A stretch of DNA of 61,273 bases from a delta proteobacterium ML8_F1 (GCA_002029975.1 LQBE01000010.1:15496-76768), one strand, 5' to 3'. Numbered from the stretch's first letter, positions 49,881 through 59,187 are shown. Made by a program: numbers and translations. Notes: generated by a model from the letters alone, not told the origin.

Positions 49881-50506
49881 TTGCCATTGATGAAAGGCTG
49901 AAAATACCGGAAATCCCCCTTTATCTGGGCTGGATCCGGGGAGAGGTGGTCATGGCCGGGTCAGAAAACTGGCAGCGGGACTACAGCTTTCTGAGGGATA
50001 TGGATTACAAGAATTTTCCCGCCATTCACGGCGGCAGAAAACTCTACCGCCATTTCAAAAAAGACCCCACCAGATACCGGCTGAGCTCGGAGGGAATGAT
50101 TCGAAGAATCCAGCGGGACAAGCCTTTGCATGCCATCAACCGACTGGTGGATATCATGAACCATTACAGCATCATCACCGGACGCCCTGTGGGACTCTAT
50201 GATTTCAAGAAGATTCGAGGACCCGTTGAATTCACTCTGGGAAAGGCTTCTGAGGTCTATGAAGGGGTCGGCAGAGGGCTCTTGAATATCACGGACCTGC
50301 CGGTGCTCAAGGACTTAGAAGGGCCCTTCGGCAGTCCCACCAGCGACAGCGTCAGAACCGCCACCACCATGGAGACCGGCACATTTCTATCAGTGGTGTT
50401 CTGTCCCATGGACCCCATTGGCGAAGAGGACCTTGAAGCCTTGAAAAGGATGATAGAAGCGGAAGTGTCGGTCAGTCAACTGACCTTCGGTATTGTGACC
50501 TCTTGA
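49877..50506 (+). CDS. B3/B4 tRNA-binding-domain protein
   Basis: A 209-residue protein of the B3/B4 domain family (the editing-site fold of phenylalanyl-tRNA synthetase beta). Signatures: LYRHFKKDPTRYRLSSEGMI, LHAINRLVDIMNHYSI, GRPVGLYDFKKIRG and EVYEGVGRGLLN. Stand-alone copies may act as trans-editing factors against mischarged tRNA or bind free amino acids; this is not known here. It overlaps the nucleoside hydrolase gene by four bases. Confidence 0.82.
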   Translation: MIAIDERLKIPEIPLYLGWIRGEVVMAGSENWQRDYSFLRDMDYKNFPAIHGGRKLYRHFKKDPTRYRLSSEGMIRRIQRDKPLHAINRLVDIMNHYSIITGRPVGLYDFKKIRGPVEFTLGKASEVYEGVGRGLLNITDLPVLKDLEGPFGSPTSDSVRTATTMETGTFLSVVFCPMDPIGEEDLEALKRMIEAEVSVSQLTFGIVTS

Positions 50507-50530
50507 AACCCATACAGGGTTTCTTTTTTT
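50505..50530 (+). terminator. Terminator at the end of the B3/B4 gene
   Basis: Stem gaaaccc/gggtttc with a short loop, then seven Ts, starting in the stop codon region of the gene. Confidence 0.78.
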
Positions 50531-50601
50531 GGAATATTCATGGAACACCTCAAGAGAACCGCTGCGACTGTGTTAACTTTGACCTGGAGGTGTTTGTCGG
50601 G

Positions 50602-51591
50602 ATGAAAAAAGCCCTGTTGGTAGAGCTTTTAAAGAGTCTTCCGAGGCGGGAGGAAGTCAAGGTGCCCGAAGACAGGATGATATTCGACCTGCTGAAAGAA
50701 GAGGGGGTCACTGAACTGATGTTCAACGGCTACAACAATATTTTCATTGAAAGACAGGGAAGGATTGAAGCTGTCGAGCATCTTTTTGAGTCGAAGGCAG
50801 GCTATGAAGCCTTCATGTACCGCTTGTTTTCCAGGCACAATATCAACCTCAATGAGGCAAGTCCCCTTGCCAATTTCAATCTGGGTCCAGATTACCGGGG
50901 CAGCGCCGTCATCAGTTCTGTCACCTCAGGCCAGACCGTTCTCTCGGTGAGGACCCTCAAACACCGGCCTCTGGGACTTGATGCGCTCATCAAGGGAGGC
51001 ATGTTCGACAGGGAGACCGGCGGATTTTTATTGCAGCTCGTCAAACAAAAAAAGAATATTTTCATCAGTGGTGAAACCTCCACTGGAAAAACCACCCTTT
51101 TGAATGCGCTTTTGATGAGTCTGCCTGCCAATGAACGGTTGGTTGTCATTGAAGACACCCGGGAAATCCATCTGCCCGAGGAACACAATGTGGTGTATCT
51201 TCTGGCCAGAAAAGGAATCTACGATGCCCGGGAAGTGAAAATTTCCGATCTGATCAAAACCTCCCTGCGCCTGCGGCCGGACCGGCTGATTCTCGGCGAA
51301 ATCAGGCGGGAGGAGGTGCTTCAGTATATCCATGTTCTCAATTCCGGACACAAGGGGAGTGTCTGTACGGGCCACAGCGACTCCAACCAGGACATGATTC
51401 TGAGACTGACCATGCTGCTGCTTGAAATGGGAATCCCCAAAGAGGCTATTGCAATCAACCTGGCCAGAAGCATCGATTATTTTGTCCATCTGAGCCGGGA
51501 GGGGGGCATCCGTCGCCTGAAGGCCATCGACGGGGTTTTCCTCGAGTCCGGACAGATTCACCTTGAACCGGTTTTTTCTTTGGGGGGTTGA
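50602..51591 (+). CDS. TadA/CpaF-type secretion ATPase
   Basis: A 329-residue type II/IV secretion ATPase. The N-terminal part has VTELMFNGYNNIFIERQG, and the ATPase core has Walker A SGETSTGKTTLLNALL (157-172), the Asp box VIEDTREIHL, Walker B LILGEIRREEVLQ and the His box SGHKGSVCTGHS. It powers pilin assembly or secretion in Flp/Tad systems. ATG 50602 is chosen over an earlier frame start at 50503 that lies before the terminator. Two TadB/TadC-like genes and a pilin-like gene follow. Confidence 0.88.
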   Translation: MKKALLVELLKSLPRREEVKVPEDRMIFDLLKEEGVTELMFNGYNNIFIERQGRIEAVEHLFESKAGYEAFMYRLFSRHNINLNEASPLANFNLGPDYRGSAVISSVTSGQTVLSVRTLKHRPLGLDALIKGGMFDRETGGFLLQLVKQKKNIFISGETSTGKTTLLNALLMSLPANERLVVIEDTREIHLPEEHNVVYLLARKGIYDAREVKISDLIKTSLRLRPDRLILGEIRREEVLQYIHVLNSGHKGSVCTGHSDSNQDMILRLTMLLLEMGIPKEAIAINLARSIDYFVHLSREGGIRRLKAIDGVFLESGQIHLEPVFSLGG

Positions 51592-51594
51592 GCT

Positions 51595-52173
51595 GTGAAG
51601 TGGCGACTGCTGATCAATTATGGGTTCTACTATCTTCTGCTGACTTGGGTTTACGGCGGTGACTGGTGGCTGCAGGCGGAGATACTGGTGCTCTTGGTTT
51701 TTCTCGGAGGTCTTGAGTGGCATCTGAAGCCCGTATGGGATTTGAATGAACGGGTGAAAAAGGGCATTGTCTCGCTGCAGCAGTATCTGAGAATCGGATA
51801 TTCGCCTCTGAGAGCCTATGAAAAAGCCTTGGAGGAGATTCCCATGACCCACAGCCGGTTCAAGGAAAATCTCAATCAGGTGATGGACCACAAAAGTCGA
51901 ATTTTTGAGGTGATCCAGGGGGAAAGGGGCTTCAATCATCAGAGCTTCCAACGGGAGCTGTCCATGATTCTCAGAAGAATCAGGTGGAAAGAAGAGATTC
52001 ACAGTATTCATCGGAGAAATATGTGGGAGGTGGAACTCATGCGCTATCTGCCCCTGATTATTCTCGGGTTCATCACAGAGGTCAGGGTGCTTGAGCCCTT
52101 GGTCAAAGGGCTGTCTGTGTTCATGGTTTTCCTGGCCCAAGGGACGAGCCTGTATATCGTCTATCACTCATGA
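51595..52173 (+). CDS. TadB-like membrane protein of the pilus locus (divergent)
   Basis: A 192-residue protein with two N-terminal hydrophobic segments (about 8-45) and one to two at the C-terminus, around a charged central part (SLQQYLRIGYSPLRAYEKAL). The pattern fits a reduced TadB/GspF-like inner-membrane component, but similarity is not directly visible. It starts with GTG three bases after the ATPase stop and overlaps the next gene by four bases. Confidence 0.6.
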   Translation: MKWRLLINYGFYYLLLTWVYGGDWWLQAEILVLLVFLGGLEWHLKPVWDLNERVKKGIVSLQQYLRIGYSPLRAYEKALEEIPMTHSRFKENLNQVMDHKSRIFEVIQGERGFNHQSFQRELSMILRRIRWKEEIHSIHRRNMWEVELMRYLPLIILGFITEVRVLEPLVKGLSVFMVFLAQGTSLYIVYHS

Positions 52174-52850
52174 TTAAAATCATGGGGATGAGTGCTCTTC
52201 TGGTTTTGTACCACTGGGGAATCAAACCCCTCATCCTGGCTCTGGCGGACGAATTTTTCAAGGCCGAGCCTCTCTTCAGAGAGGGATTGTTTGTCGCAGC
52301 GAGGGATATTCTGGATGTTTTTTTTGCTCTTGGGATGGTCGTGCTGTTTTTCGTGGATCATTTTGTGACTTTTCTGGTGGCTGCAGGCCTACTAGGGGGG
52401 CTTTATGCTTCAGTCATCAAGGAGTCTCTGGTAAAAAGCCGCATGAAGACCCTGGAGGCGATCATCAACCTCATGGGCAACTTCTACCACCACATGGTGG
52501 AGGGAGGGGTCATACAGGGGATTTTCAACAGCCCGGGTTCCGATGTGATTCTCTGGTATCTCATTAAGGAGAATCGAGGGGATTTCGAAGGACTCGAATC
52601 CCTTGCCCGGGAGATTGGAGAGAGTCATTTGAATCAGCTGATGCTCACCTTGAAAAAAACCCGTTACTATGATTCGGAACAGATTCTGGATGAAATGGCC
52701 TTTATTTATGAAGAAGCGCTGAAATCCTTCTTTGAATCAAAGCGGGTGACCACGGAAAAGCTGTCCCAGGGTCTGGTTGTTCCCATGGCGCTCTATCTGG
52801 TGAATCTGATTGCCCTGATTCTGTTGCCCCATCTGCAGCAGCTGATTTAA
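52170..52850 (+). CDS. TadC-like membrane protein of the pilus locus (divergent)
   Basis: A 226-residue protein with about four hydrophobic segments, including a C-terminal pair (LVVPMALYLVNLIALILL) like the ends of TadC/GspF proteins, and a middle cytoplasmic helix bundle (SLVKSRMKTLEAIINLMGNF). It overlaps the preceding gene by four bases. Assigned mainly from position and topology. Confidence 0.6.
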   Translation: MIKIMGMSALLVLYHWGIKPLILALADEFFKAEPLFREGLFVAARDILDVFFALGMVVLFFVDHFVTFLVAAGLLGGLYASVIKESLVKSRMKTLEAIINLMGNFYHHMVEGGVIQGIFNSPGSDVILWYLIKENRGDFEGLESLAREIGESHLNQLMLTLKKTRYYDSEQILDEMAFIYEEALKSFFESKRVTTEKLSQGLVVPMALYLVNLIALILLPHLQQLI

Positions 52851-52890
52851 CCAGAGCCCCGGCCCAAACCATCGAAAGGAGGGTAGACTC

Positions 52891-53073
52891 ATGAAGTCTG
52901 CAGGGAAAAAGTTCAACAATGACAAGGGATTCGGAACCATCGAACTGGTGATACTGATTGCGATTCTTGTCGGTCTTGCTCTGATTTTCAAGACCTTTGT
53001 ACTGGAATACACCCTGGATCTCATTGACAATATCAAAACTGTTGAGATCAATATACAGGATTTGGGGGAATGA
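52891..53073 (+). CDS. Flp-type prepilin-like protein
   Basis: A 60-residue protein with a type IV prepilin organisation: a short basic leader ending in Lys-Gly, then FGTIELVILIAILVG, where Glu is residue 5 of the predicted mature pilin, followed by a hydrophobic helix. A prepilin peptidase would cut after the Gly of KG/FGTIE. Start ATG 52891 follows aaaggagggt. It resembles the Flp1-like pilin family. It overlaps the next small gene by four bases. Confidence 0.8.
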   Translation: MKSAGKKFNNDKGFGTIELVILIAILVGLALIFKTFVLEYTLDLIDNIKTVEINIQDLGE

Positions 53074-53312
53074 AGGCGGGTGTTCTCTACTACCAAGGCA
53101 GCATCTATCTTTGTATTGCGATCGCCATCAACCGATTTGACCTGAAAAAGGCCCTGAAACCGGCCCTTCCCTATGAACGGCATTTTGTTTATAATCAGCT
53201 GGTATTGAGGTATAATATTACTGGATATAGAATTGTCGGTCTCGTGGAGGATGAGATTCTTGTGGAGGATGAGCTCAAGAACCAGATGGTTCTGGAAATA
53301 CCGGTCAAGTGA
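53070..53312 (+). CDS. Small soluble protein of the pilus locus, unknown function
   Basis: An 80-residue protein beginning in the stop of the pilin-like gene (ATGA). It is soluble, with an acidic C-terminus (DEILVEDELKNQ); no family is recognised. Coupling to the pilin suggests a related role. It ends 16 bases before the RND membrane-fusion protein start. Confidence 0.55.
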   Translation: MKAGVLYYQGSIYLCIAIAINRFDLKKALKPALPYERHFVYNQLVLRYNITGYRIVGLVEDEILVEDELKNQMVLEIPVK

Positions 53313-53328
53313 CTTGGAGGTCAGGAAA

Positions 53329-54426
53329 TTGAAAATCAAAGGATGGATTTGTCTGCTGCTTCTCATGGGGGTCTTCACGGGTTGTCAGGCAGAGCCCCCC
53401 AAAGAGTCGGATTCTCTGACCCGGGTGGGGATCATTGAGGCCCAGATTAAAACATTGGAAATCGTAAAAAGCTATGCCGGAGTCGTGGCCTATGCGGAAG
53501 AGACACTCCTGTCCTTTCGTATGACCGGGGAGATTGAGACTTTCTTCTATCAGGAGAACGACAGGGTCAATGAAGGGGACCTGCTGGCTGTGATAAACCC
53601 CATAGGATATGCCAGCCAGATTGAAGGGGCTAAAAGGGATTACGATTCGACCTTGAACCAGGTCAATCAGGCCAGGGACCAAAGGGACTATCTCCTCACC
53701 CAGTATCGGAATTTTGAGGAACTTTATGCTTCAGGCAGCATTTCAAAAATCGCCCTGGATGAAATTGAGTTGCAGTACGAGAATGCTTCCGAGGCCTATG
53801 CCAGTGCTTTGAGCCAGATGAACAAAGCAAGGACCTATTATGAGGAGACAGCCAGGGCCGAGGGGAATTACGAACTGGTGGCACCCAGGGAAGGCCTTGT
53901 GGCAAGGATTTTCTTTGAACCCGATGAAGTGGTTCCGGCGGGGACACCGGTTCTGGCCTTTGCCCAGACAGGCACCCATGTGAAGATACATGCAGGCAGC
54001 GAAGAGATTCATGAAATCAAGCGCCACGACAAGATGCAGGTCCAGTACGGGGACAAGACCCTTGAGGGCAGGGTGGTGGCCATCGCCAGTGCCCCGGATG
54101 CAGTAACCCTGGAATATGAGGTCACTATCCTCCTTGAGAGCCAGATTCCTCTTGGACAGGTGGTCCGGGTGGAAAAGACAAAGGAGTCCCACACCGGGCT
54201 GGTCCTGCCGATTTATGCCGTCCTTGCAGAGGGTGGGAACTTCTATGTATTCACTCTCGACGAGGAAGGAATCGCCCATCAGAGGCCGGTCAAAATCCGC
54301 TACAGTGTCGACAACCAAGTGGTCATAGAAGGCATCAGTCCCGGAGAAAAGGTCATTTATGAGGGCAACCATCTGATCAATGACCAGGATGCGGTGAAGG
54401 TCAGAGAGCAGGATGTGTTGCCATGA
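53329..54426 (+). CDS. RND efflux membrane-fusion lipoprotein
   Basis: A 365-residue periplasmic-adaptor-type protein: lipoprotein signal with FTGC (C at about 20), then the barrel-sandwich and coiled-coil hairpin (about 60-190; long runs of Gln/Ala/Arg heptads) and the adjacent YEEVAP-like LVAPREGLVARIF and PGEKVIYEGNHLI. TTG 53329 follows ttggaggt. In a Gram-positive it would be anchored on the outside of the membrane and work with the RND pump next to it. Four-base overlap (ATGA) with that gene. Confidence 0.88.
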   Translation: MKIKGWICLLLLMGVFTGCQAEPPKESDSLTRVGIIEAQIKTLEIVKSYAGVVAYAEETLLSFRMTGEIETFFYQENDRVNEGDLLAVINPIGYASQIEGAKRDYDSTLNQVNQARDQRDYLLTQYRNFEELYASGSISKIALDEIELQYENASEAYASALSQMNKARTYYEETARAEGNYELVAPREGLVARIFFEPDEVVPAGTPVLAFAQTGTHVKIHAGSEEIHEIKRHDKMQVQYGDKTLEGRVVAIASAPDAVTLEYEVTILLESQIPLGQVVRVEKTKESHTGLVLPIYAVLAEGGNFYVFTLDEEGIAHQRPVKIRYSVDNQVVIEGISPGEKVIYEGNHLINDQDAVKVREQDVLP

Positions 54427-57419
54427 AGCTCTATGACAAGGTTCTGGGTGCTTCAAAAATCATATATTTTGTAGCCGGAGTCTTTCTTTTAATGGGACTC
54501 TTTTCCTTTTATGAAATGCCCAAACAGGAATTTCCTGAAATCGAGGCTCCTGCAGCGGTGATTACAACGGTTTATCCCGGAGCCACTGCTGAGATGGTGA
54601 AGCGGGAAATTACGGATGTCATTGAAAACCAGCTCATCAAGGTGGCGGGCTATGATTACATGAGTTCAACCTCGAGAGATTCCGTGTCCAACGTGGTTTT
54701 GCGTCTTGCAGTAGATGCCGATGTCGACAAGGCGTATACAAGTCTTCGGGAACTTGTTGAGGAGGCGAAGGCGGAGCTTCCCTCGGGAGTCAAAGAGGTA
54801 CTCATCAAAACAGATCTCGTTGACACGGCGGATGCCTACTATCTACTGGTCAATCGCTTCGGAGAACAGATAGATCCTTTGCTGGTGGACCGACTGGAGT
54901 ATCTTTTGTCTTCTGTTGATGGGACCTCCCGGGTTGACGTCCTTGGTGACGAACCCCAGCGCATCCTCATAGAAGTGGACCTGATGAAGGCCAATACCCT
55001 GGGACTGTCCCTGGAGGCGCTTTACGGCATTGTCGAAGAGCATCTCAAATCCCTTCCCATCAGGAATGTGAAGGTCCAGGACAATTACGTCAATCTCAGT
55101 ATGGATCAGGAAATCTCCCTCGAGGAGATTCAGAATATCGTGATTTTCAACAATCCTCAAAGTCTCTCGACGGTGCAGCTCAAGGAAATCGCCTCTGTCC
55201 GTTTGGATCCCGAGCCTGTGGGAACCCGGGTCATCTATTCAGAGGGAACCGGTGTCTTATTTTCAGTCTATTTCAACGAGGAAGTCAATGTGCTCAACGC
55301 CTCCCGGGAGCTAGAGGACAAACTTTCGAATTTCAGTCTTTCAGAGGAATACGCTTTGGTGAATCCCCACTTCTCGGCGGATATCATCAAGGCATCGCTG
55401 TGGGATTTTTCGACAAGTTTCCTGATTGGCATTGTACTGGTCACGGTTACCGTATTTTTTGGCATGGGCCTGAGAAATGCCACGGTGGTTTCTGCGGCAA
55501 TTCCCCTGACCCTGATGATTTCCTTTGCGGTGATGCATTTCGCAGGCATGAAAATCCATCAGATTTCCATCGCCGCCCTGATTATTTCCCTGGGGATGCT
55601 TGTGGACAATGCCATTGTCATCAGCGATTCCATTCAGGTGCGCATAGATGAGCGTCTTTCCCGGGAGGTGGCAGTCTCACAGGGGGTTGCAGACGTCTCA
55701 GTACCGGTGCTGACCTCGACCTTGACCACTGTTTTTGCGTTTTTTCCGCTGCTGGTTCTGGACGGGGTGGCCGGCGAATACATCAATTCACTGCCCATGA
55801 TTATCATGATCACCCTGCTTGCCTCCTACGGGGTGTCAATACTCTTCACACCGGTTCTTTCCCGGGTGATTCTGGTGCCCTCAGAACCCCGGGAGGTCCA
55901 TGACCGCTTCAAAAGACTGATTCTTCGATGGTTGAGATTTTTCCTCTATCGACGGAAGCTCCTGATGATTGTCATTGTATTGACCGTGGCCCTGACACTC
56001 TGGACGGGAAGGGGACTGGGGCTTCAGTTTTTCCCCTATGCGGACAGCGATATTGTCTATGTGAATCTCAAGACCAACAATCACGGGGACTTTCAAAGGA
56101 CCATTGCACAGAGTCAGGCACTCCTTGCAAGACTGCAGGAGGAGGAGGCCGTCGATGAGGTGCTCGGAGTCGTGGGACGGGGACTGCCCAAATTCTACAA
56201 TACCCTGCTTCCCATTGCCGAATCCAATGATGTGGCCCAGTTTTATGTGGATCTCAATCCAAGCAGGATTCGATCGGATTTCGGATCCCTGGAGGATTAC
56301 CTGGATGCCCTGAAGGATCAACTCGATGAGACCGTACCGGGAGTTCAAATCACTGTTAACCGATTGGAGCAGGGAGAACCCATCGGTAATCCCATCCGCC
56401 TGATTGTCACCTCCCACGAGACCGGGGAGCTGGGTCAGTACGCCGAAATGGTCAAGGAGGATCTCAAGGCCCTTCCCGGGGTCAGGAATGTCAGTGACGA
56501 TGCAGCCCTGGCGGAGCTGGTCTATGCCATTGACCCCGTTGAGGAAAAAATGGAAATCTACGGCATCGGGGAAGGCCAGATCCGCCGGGAGGTCGCCCTG
56601 GCGGTGGGGAGCATGACCTTTGACGAGGTGGAGGTGGACGGTGTCCTGCGGTCCATGGTCCTCAAGGGGAAAATCAATTCCATCGAGGCTTTGGAGTCCG
56701 TTGCTCTTTTCAGTCGCAGCGGGGTGAAAGTGCCCCTTCGGAATCTGGTGGAAATCACAATCAAGAGTCAGATTCCCCAGATCAACAAGTATGAGCGTTT
56801 AGTGGCCGTCACCATCAGCGCTGACTTGATGGCGCACATGAATCCCATGACGGTGGAAAGAGAGCTCAAGGCAATCCTCGCTGAAAAGAACTACCCGGTG
56901 GCTATCACCTTCGACGGCGAAATGTCCAAGATTTCCCAGTATTTCGGGTCCATTGGAATCCTGGCCCTGTATTCACTGATGCTGATTCTGATCATTCTGA
57001 TTCTTCAGTTCAACTCCTTCAGAAAAGTGGCGTTGATTCTCATGACCATTCCCCTGGCAAGCATCGGGTCAATCTGGGGGCTGTGGCTGTTCAATCTCAA
57101 TATCTCCTTTATGGCGGTCTTCGGCATTGTCAGCCTCTTCGGCATTGTGGTCAACAACGCCATCGTCCTCCTGGACTACATCAACAAGGAAATTCAGGGG
57201 GGGGATGAACTCTTCTACGCTGTGGAGAATGCAGTAACAAAGCGGTTCAGACCGATCATGCTGACCACGGTTACCACTGTTCTGGGACTGATTCCCCTGG
57301 CACTTTCAGGAAGCACCCTGTTTGTTCCCATGGCGGTAGCCCTGATTTTCGGTCTCAGCGTTTCCACCCTGTTGACTTTGATCATAATTCCTGTTATTTT
57401 TACCATATTGTTTGAATAA
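54423..57419 (+). CDS. RND-family efflux transporter (AcrB/MdtB-like, divergent)
   Basis: A 998-residue transporter with the RND plan of two halves, each with a large extracytoplasmic loop and six membrane segments. Motifs include PKQEFPEIEAPAAVITTVYPGA at the first loop, ALIISLGMLVDNAIVISDSIQ in TM4 and FGIVVNNAIVLLDYIN in TM10, which carry the residues of proton relay (D in TM4 and TM10). It pairs with the membrane-fusion lipoprotein upstream; no outer-membrane factor is expected in a monoderm. The substrate is unknown. Confidence 0.93.
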   Translation: MKLYDKVLGASKIIYFVAGVFLLMGLFSFYEMPKQEFPEIEAPAAVITTVYPGATAEMVKREITDVIENQLIKVAGYDYMSSTSRDSVSNVVLRLAVDADVDKAYTSLRELVEEAKAELPSGVKEVLIKTDLVDTADAYYLLVNRFGEQIDPLLVDRLEYLLSSVDGTSRVDVLGDEPQRILIEVDLMKANTLGLSLEALYGIVEEHLKSLPIRNVKVQDNYVNLSMDQEISLEEIQNIVIFNNPQSLSTVQLKEIASVRLDPEPVGTRVIYSEGTGVLFSVYFNEEVNVLNASRELEDKLSNFSLSEEYALVNPHFSADIIKASLWDFSTSFLIGIVLVTVTVFFGMGLRNATVVSAAIPLTLMISFAVMHFAGMKIHQISIAALIISLGMLVDNAIVISDSIQVRIDERLSREVAVSQGVADVSVPVLTSTLTTVFAFFPLLVLDGVAGEYINSLPMIIMITLLASYGVSILFTPVLSRVILVPSEPREVHDRFKRLILRWLRFFLYRRKLLMIVIVLTVALTLWTGRGLGLQFFPYADSDIVYVNLKTNNHGDFQRTIAQSQALLARLQEEEAVDEVLGVVGRGLPKFYNTLLPIAESNDVAQFYVDLNPSRIRSDFGSLEDYLDALKDQLDETVPGVQITVNRLEQGEPIGNPIRLIVTSHETGELGQYAEMVKEDLKALPGVRNVSDDAALAELVYAIDPVEEKMEIYGIGEGQIRREVALAVGSMTFDEVEVDGVLRSMVLKGKINSIEALESVALFSRSGVKVPLRNLVEITIKSQIPQINKYERLVAVTISADLMAHMNPMTVERELKAILAEKNYPVAITFDGEMSKISQYFGSIGILALYSLMLILIILILQFNSFRKVALILMTIPLASIGSIWGLWLFNLNISFMAVFGIVSLFGIVVNNAIVLLDYINKEIQGGDELFYAVENAVTKRFRPIMLTTVTTVLGLIPLALSGSTLFVPMAVALIFGLSVSTLLTLIIIPVIFTILFE

Positions 57420-57466
57420 AAACGGATGCCGTCAATTGAAAATTTTCTCAGCATAAGGAGGAACCT

Positions 57467-58003
57467 ATGGAAAGGGATATCAAAGAAATTTTATTTACCG
57501 AGGAGGAGCTCAAGGCCAAGGTGAAGGAGCTGGCACAGCGAATCAACCGGGACTATACCGGGAAGAAACTGGTTTTGATTGGTGTCCTGAAGGGGGCAAG
57601 CGTTTTTTTGAGCGATTTGATGCGGCAGATTGAAATTCCCCTGGAAATTGATTTCATAGCGGTCTCCAGCTATGGCAATTCCGCTTTGAGCAGCGGTGTC
57701 GTCCGCATTCTCAAGGACCTTGACCGGGATATCGACCATAAGGATGTGATTCTGGTGGAGGATATTGTCGATACAGGGCTGACCTTGAATTATCTGCTCA
57801 AAAATTTCAAGGACAGAAAGGCCTCCTCGGTAAGAATCTGTACCCTGCTGGACAAGCCTGAAAGACGAAAGGCTGATATTGAGATTGATTACGTCGGTTT
57901 TCAAATCCCTGATGAATTCATTGTGGGTTATGGCATAGACTATGCGGAGAAATACAGAAATCTGCCCTATGTTGCGGCCTTGAAACGGGAAGTGTATACC
58001 TGA
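57467..58003 (+). CDS. hpt: Hypoxanthine phosphoribosyltransferase
   Basis: A 178-residue purine salvage enzyme: GVLKGASVFLSDLM, SSYGNSALSSG and the PRPP-binding VILVEDIVDTGLTLNYL are diagnostic. It converts hypoxanthine or guanine plus PRPP into IMP/GMP. Start ATG 57467 follows aaggagg. The stop overlaps the next gene (TGATG). Confidence 0.95.
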   Translation: MERDIKEILFTEEELKAKVKELAQRINRDYTGKKLVLIGVLKGASVFLSDLMRQIEIPLEIDFIAVSSYGNSALSSGVVRILKDLDRDIDHKDVILVEDIVDTGLTLNYLLKNFKDRKASSVRICTLLDKPERRKADIEIDYVGFQIPDEFIVGYGIDYAEKYRNLPYVAALKREVYT

Positions 58004-58542
58004 TGAAAATCCTTGTCGTCCACGGGAGTCCCCGGAAAGGGGGCAATACCGTGAAGTATTTTGAAAAGACTTTTGTACGGCAGCCGGAAGATGAAATCAG
58101 GACCTTTTTTCTTGTGGACTTCAGGATTCATCCGTGCACGGGGTGTCTCGCCTGTTCCAAAACAGGCGAGTGCCCGTTCGAGGACGATATGAACCTGATT
58201 TATGAGGGGGCGGGGTGGGCGGACCGGCTGGTGTTTACCACTCCCGTATATTTCAATTCGGTCACCAGCTACATGAAGGTGATGATGGACCGCTTTCAGC
58301 GGGACTATGCCAGACGGTTTATTCTGGGGACCCAGAAAAAGGTGGAGCCCCACAAAAAAGGTCTCCTTTTCGCCACGGCGGGGTCAAAGGAAAAACACCG
58401 TGAATTTGATGGACTCCGTTTTCCCGTGGACCTGATGTTCAAATCCCAGGGTATCCGCGATTACACCATCCATTTGCTCGATGGTGTGGATGACACCAAC
58501 ATGGATCAAAGACTGTTGCAGCAGGAAAAATTGTATACATAA
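58003..58542 (+). CDS. NADPH-dependent FMN reductase-like flavoprotein
   Basis: A 179-residue flavodoxin-fold protein: LVVHGSPRKGGNT binds the FMN phosphate, TTPVYFNSVTSYMKVMMDRF is the flavin/dimer loop, and CTGCLACSKTGECPFEDD is the Cys-rich segment common to iron-sulfur flavoproteins (one short of the full Fe-S motif is possible). It overlaps hpt by one base. The electron acceptor is unknown. Confidence 0.85.
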   Translation: MKILVVHGSPRKGGNTVKYFEKTFVRQPEDEIRTFFLVDFRIHPCTGCLACSKTGECPFEDDMNLIYEGAGWADRLVFTTPVYFNSVTSYMKVMMDRFQRDYARRFILGTQKKVEPHKKGLLFATAGSKEKHREFDGLRFPVDLMFKSQGIRDYTIHLLDGVDDTNMDQRLLQQEKLYT

Positions 58543-58544
58543 TA

Positions 58545-58573
58545 TTGCATAACAAAGATGGGGCGGGTATAAT
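58545..58573 (+). promoter_or_regulatory. Promoter of the pduL-deoC operon
   Basis: TTGCAT (58545-58550), a 17-bp spacer and TATAAT (58568-58573). Start of transcription near 58580, about 30 bases before pduL. Confidence 0.8.
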
Positions 58574-58608
58574 GAAGACGATGCATACAATTTATAGGAG
58601 GTTTCAAA

Positions 58609-59178
58609 ATGGATAAGAGAGTAGTGCCCGTTGGACTATCCAACCGCCATGTTCATTTGAGTTCAGAACACATTGAGGTTCTTTTTGGCAAAGGCCACAC
58701 CCTTGAGGTGATGAAGGACCTTTCGCAGCCCAACCAATATGCGGCTGAGGAAAGAGTCGAGCTTGTCGGTCCCAAGGGAAGTTTGATGGCAAGGATACTT
58801 GGACCCGCAAGGAAGTTCACCCAGGTGGAAATCTCCAACTCGGATTCCTTTGTGCTGGGGGTCAAGGCGCCAGTCAGAGATTCAGGTGACCTTGAGGGCA
58901 GTCCCGGGTTGATATTGAAGGGACCGGCCGGTGAGGTGACCATCGAAAAAGGGGTCATTGTCGCTGCCCGTCATATCCACATGCATACTGACGATGCCAG
59001 GAAATTCGACCTCAAGGACAAATCCCGGGTTGATGTCAAGGTATCGGGGCAAAGAGGTCTGATTTTCAGCAATGTTTTGGTCAGGGTCAATGAAGAGTAT
59101 GCCCTGGATTTCCATATCGATCTGGATGAAGCCAATGCGGCGGGATTGAAAAATGGAGACCTGGTCCAGGTTTTATAG
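58609..59178 (+). CDS. pduL: Phosphate propanoyltransferase (PduL-type phosphotransacylase)
   Basis: A 189-residue PduL: two repeats with the zinc-binding NRHVHL (12-17) and ARHIHM, plus KDLSQPNQYAAEE and the C-terminal NVLVRVNEEYALDFHID. It interconverts acyl-CoA and acyl phosphate. No N-terminal microcompartment-targeting extension and no shell genes are present, so it is a free cytosolic form. ATG 58609 follows taggagg. It is followed by deoC, whose product acetaldehyde can be oxidised to acetyl-CoA and then, through PduL, to acetyl phosphate for ATP. Confidence 0.95.
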   Translation: MDKRVVPVGLSNRHVHLSSEHIEVLFGKGHTLEVMKDLSQPNQYAAEERVELVGPKGSLMARILGPARKFTQVEISNSDSFVLGVKAPVRDSGDLEGSPGLILKGPAGEVTIEKGVIVAARHIHMHTDDARKFDLKDKSRVDVKVSGQRGLIFSNVLVRVNEEYALDFHIDLDEANAAGLKNGDLVQVL

Positions 59179-59187
59179 GTGGAAACC

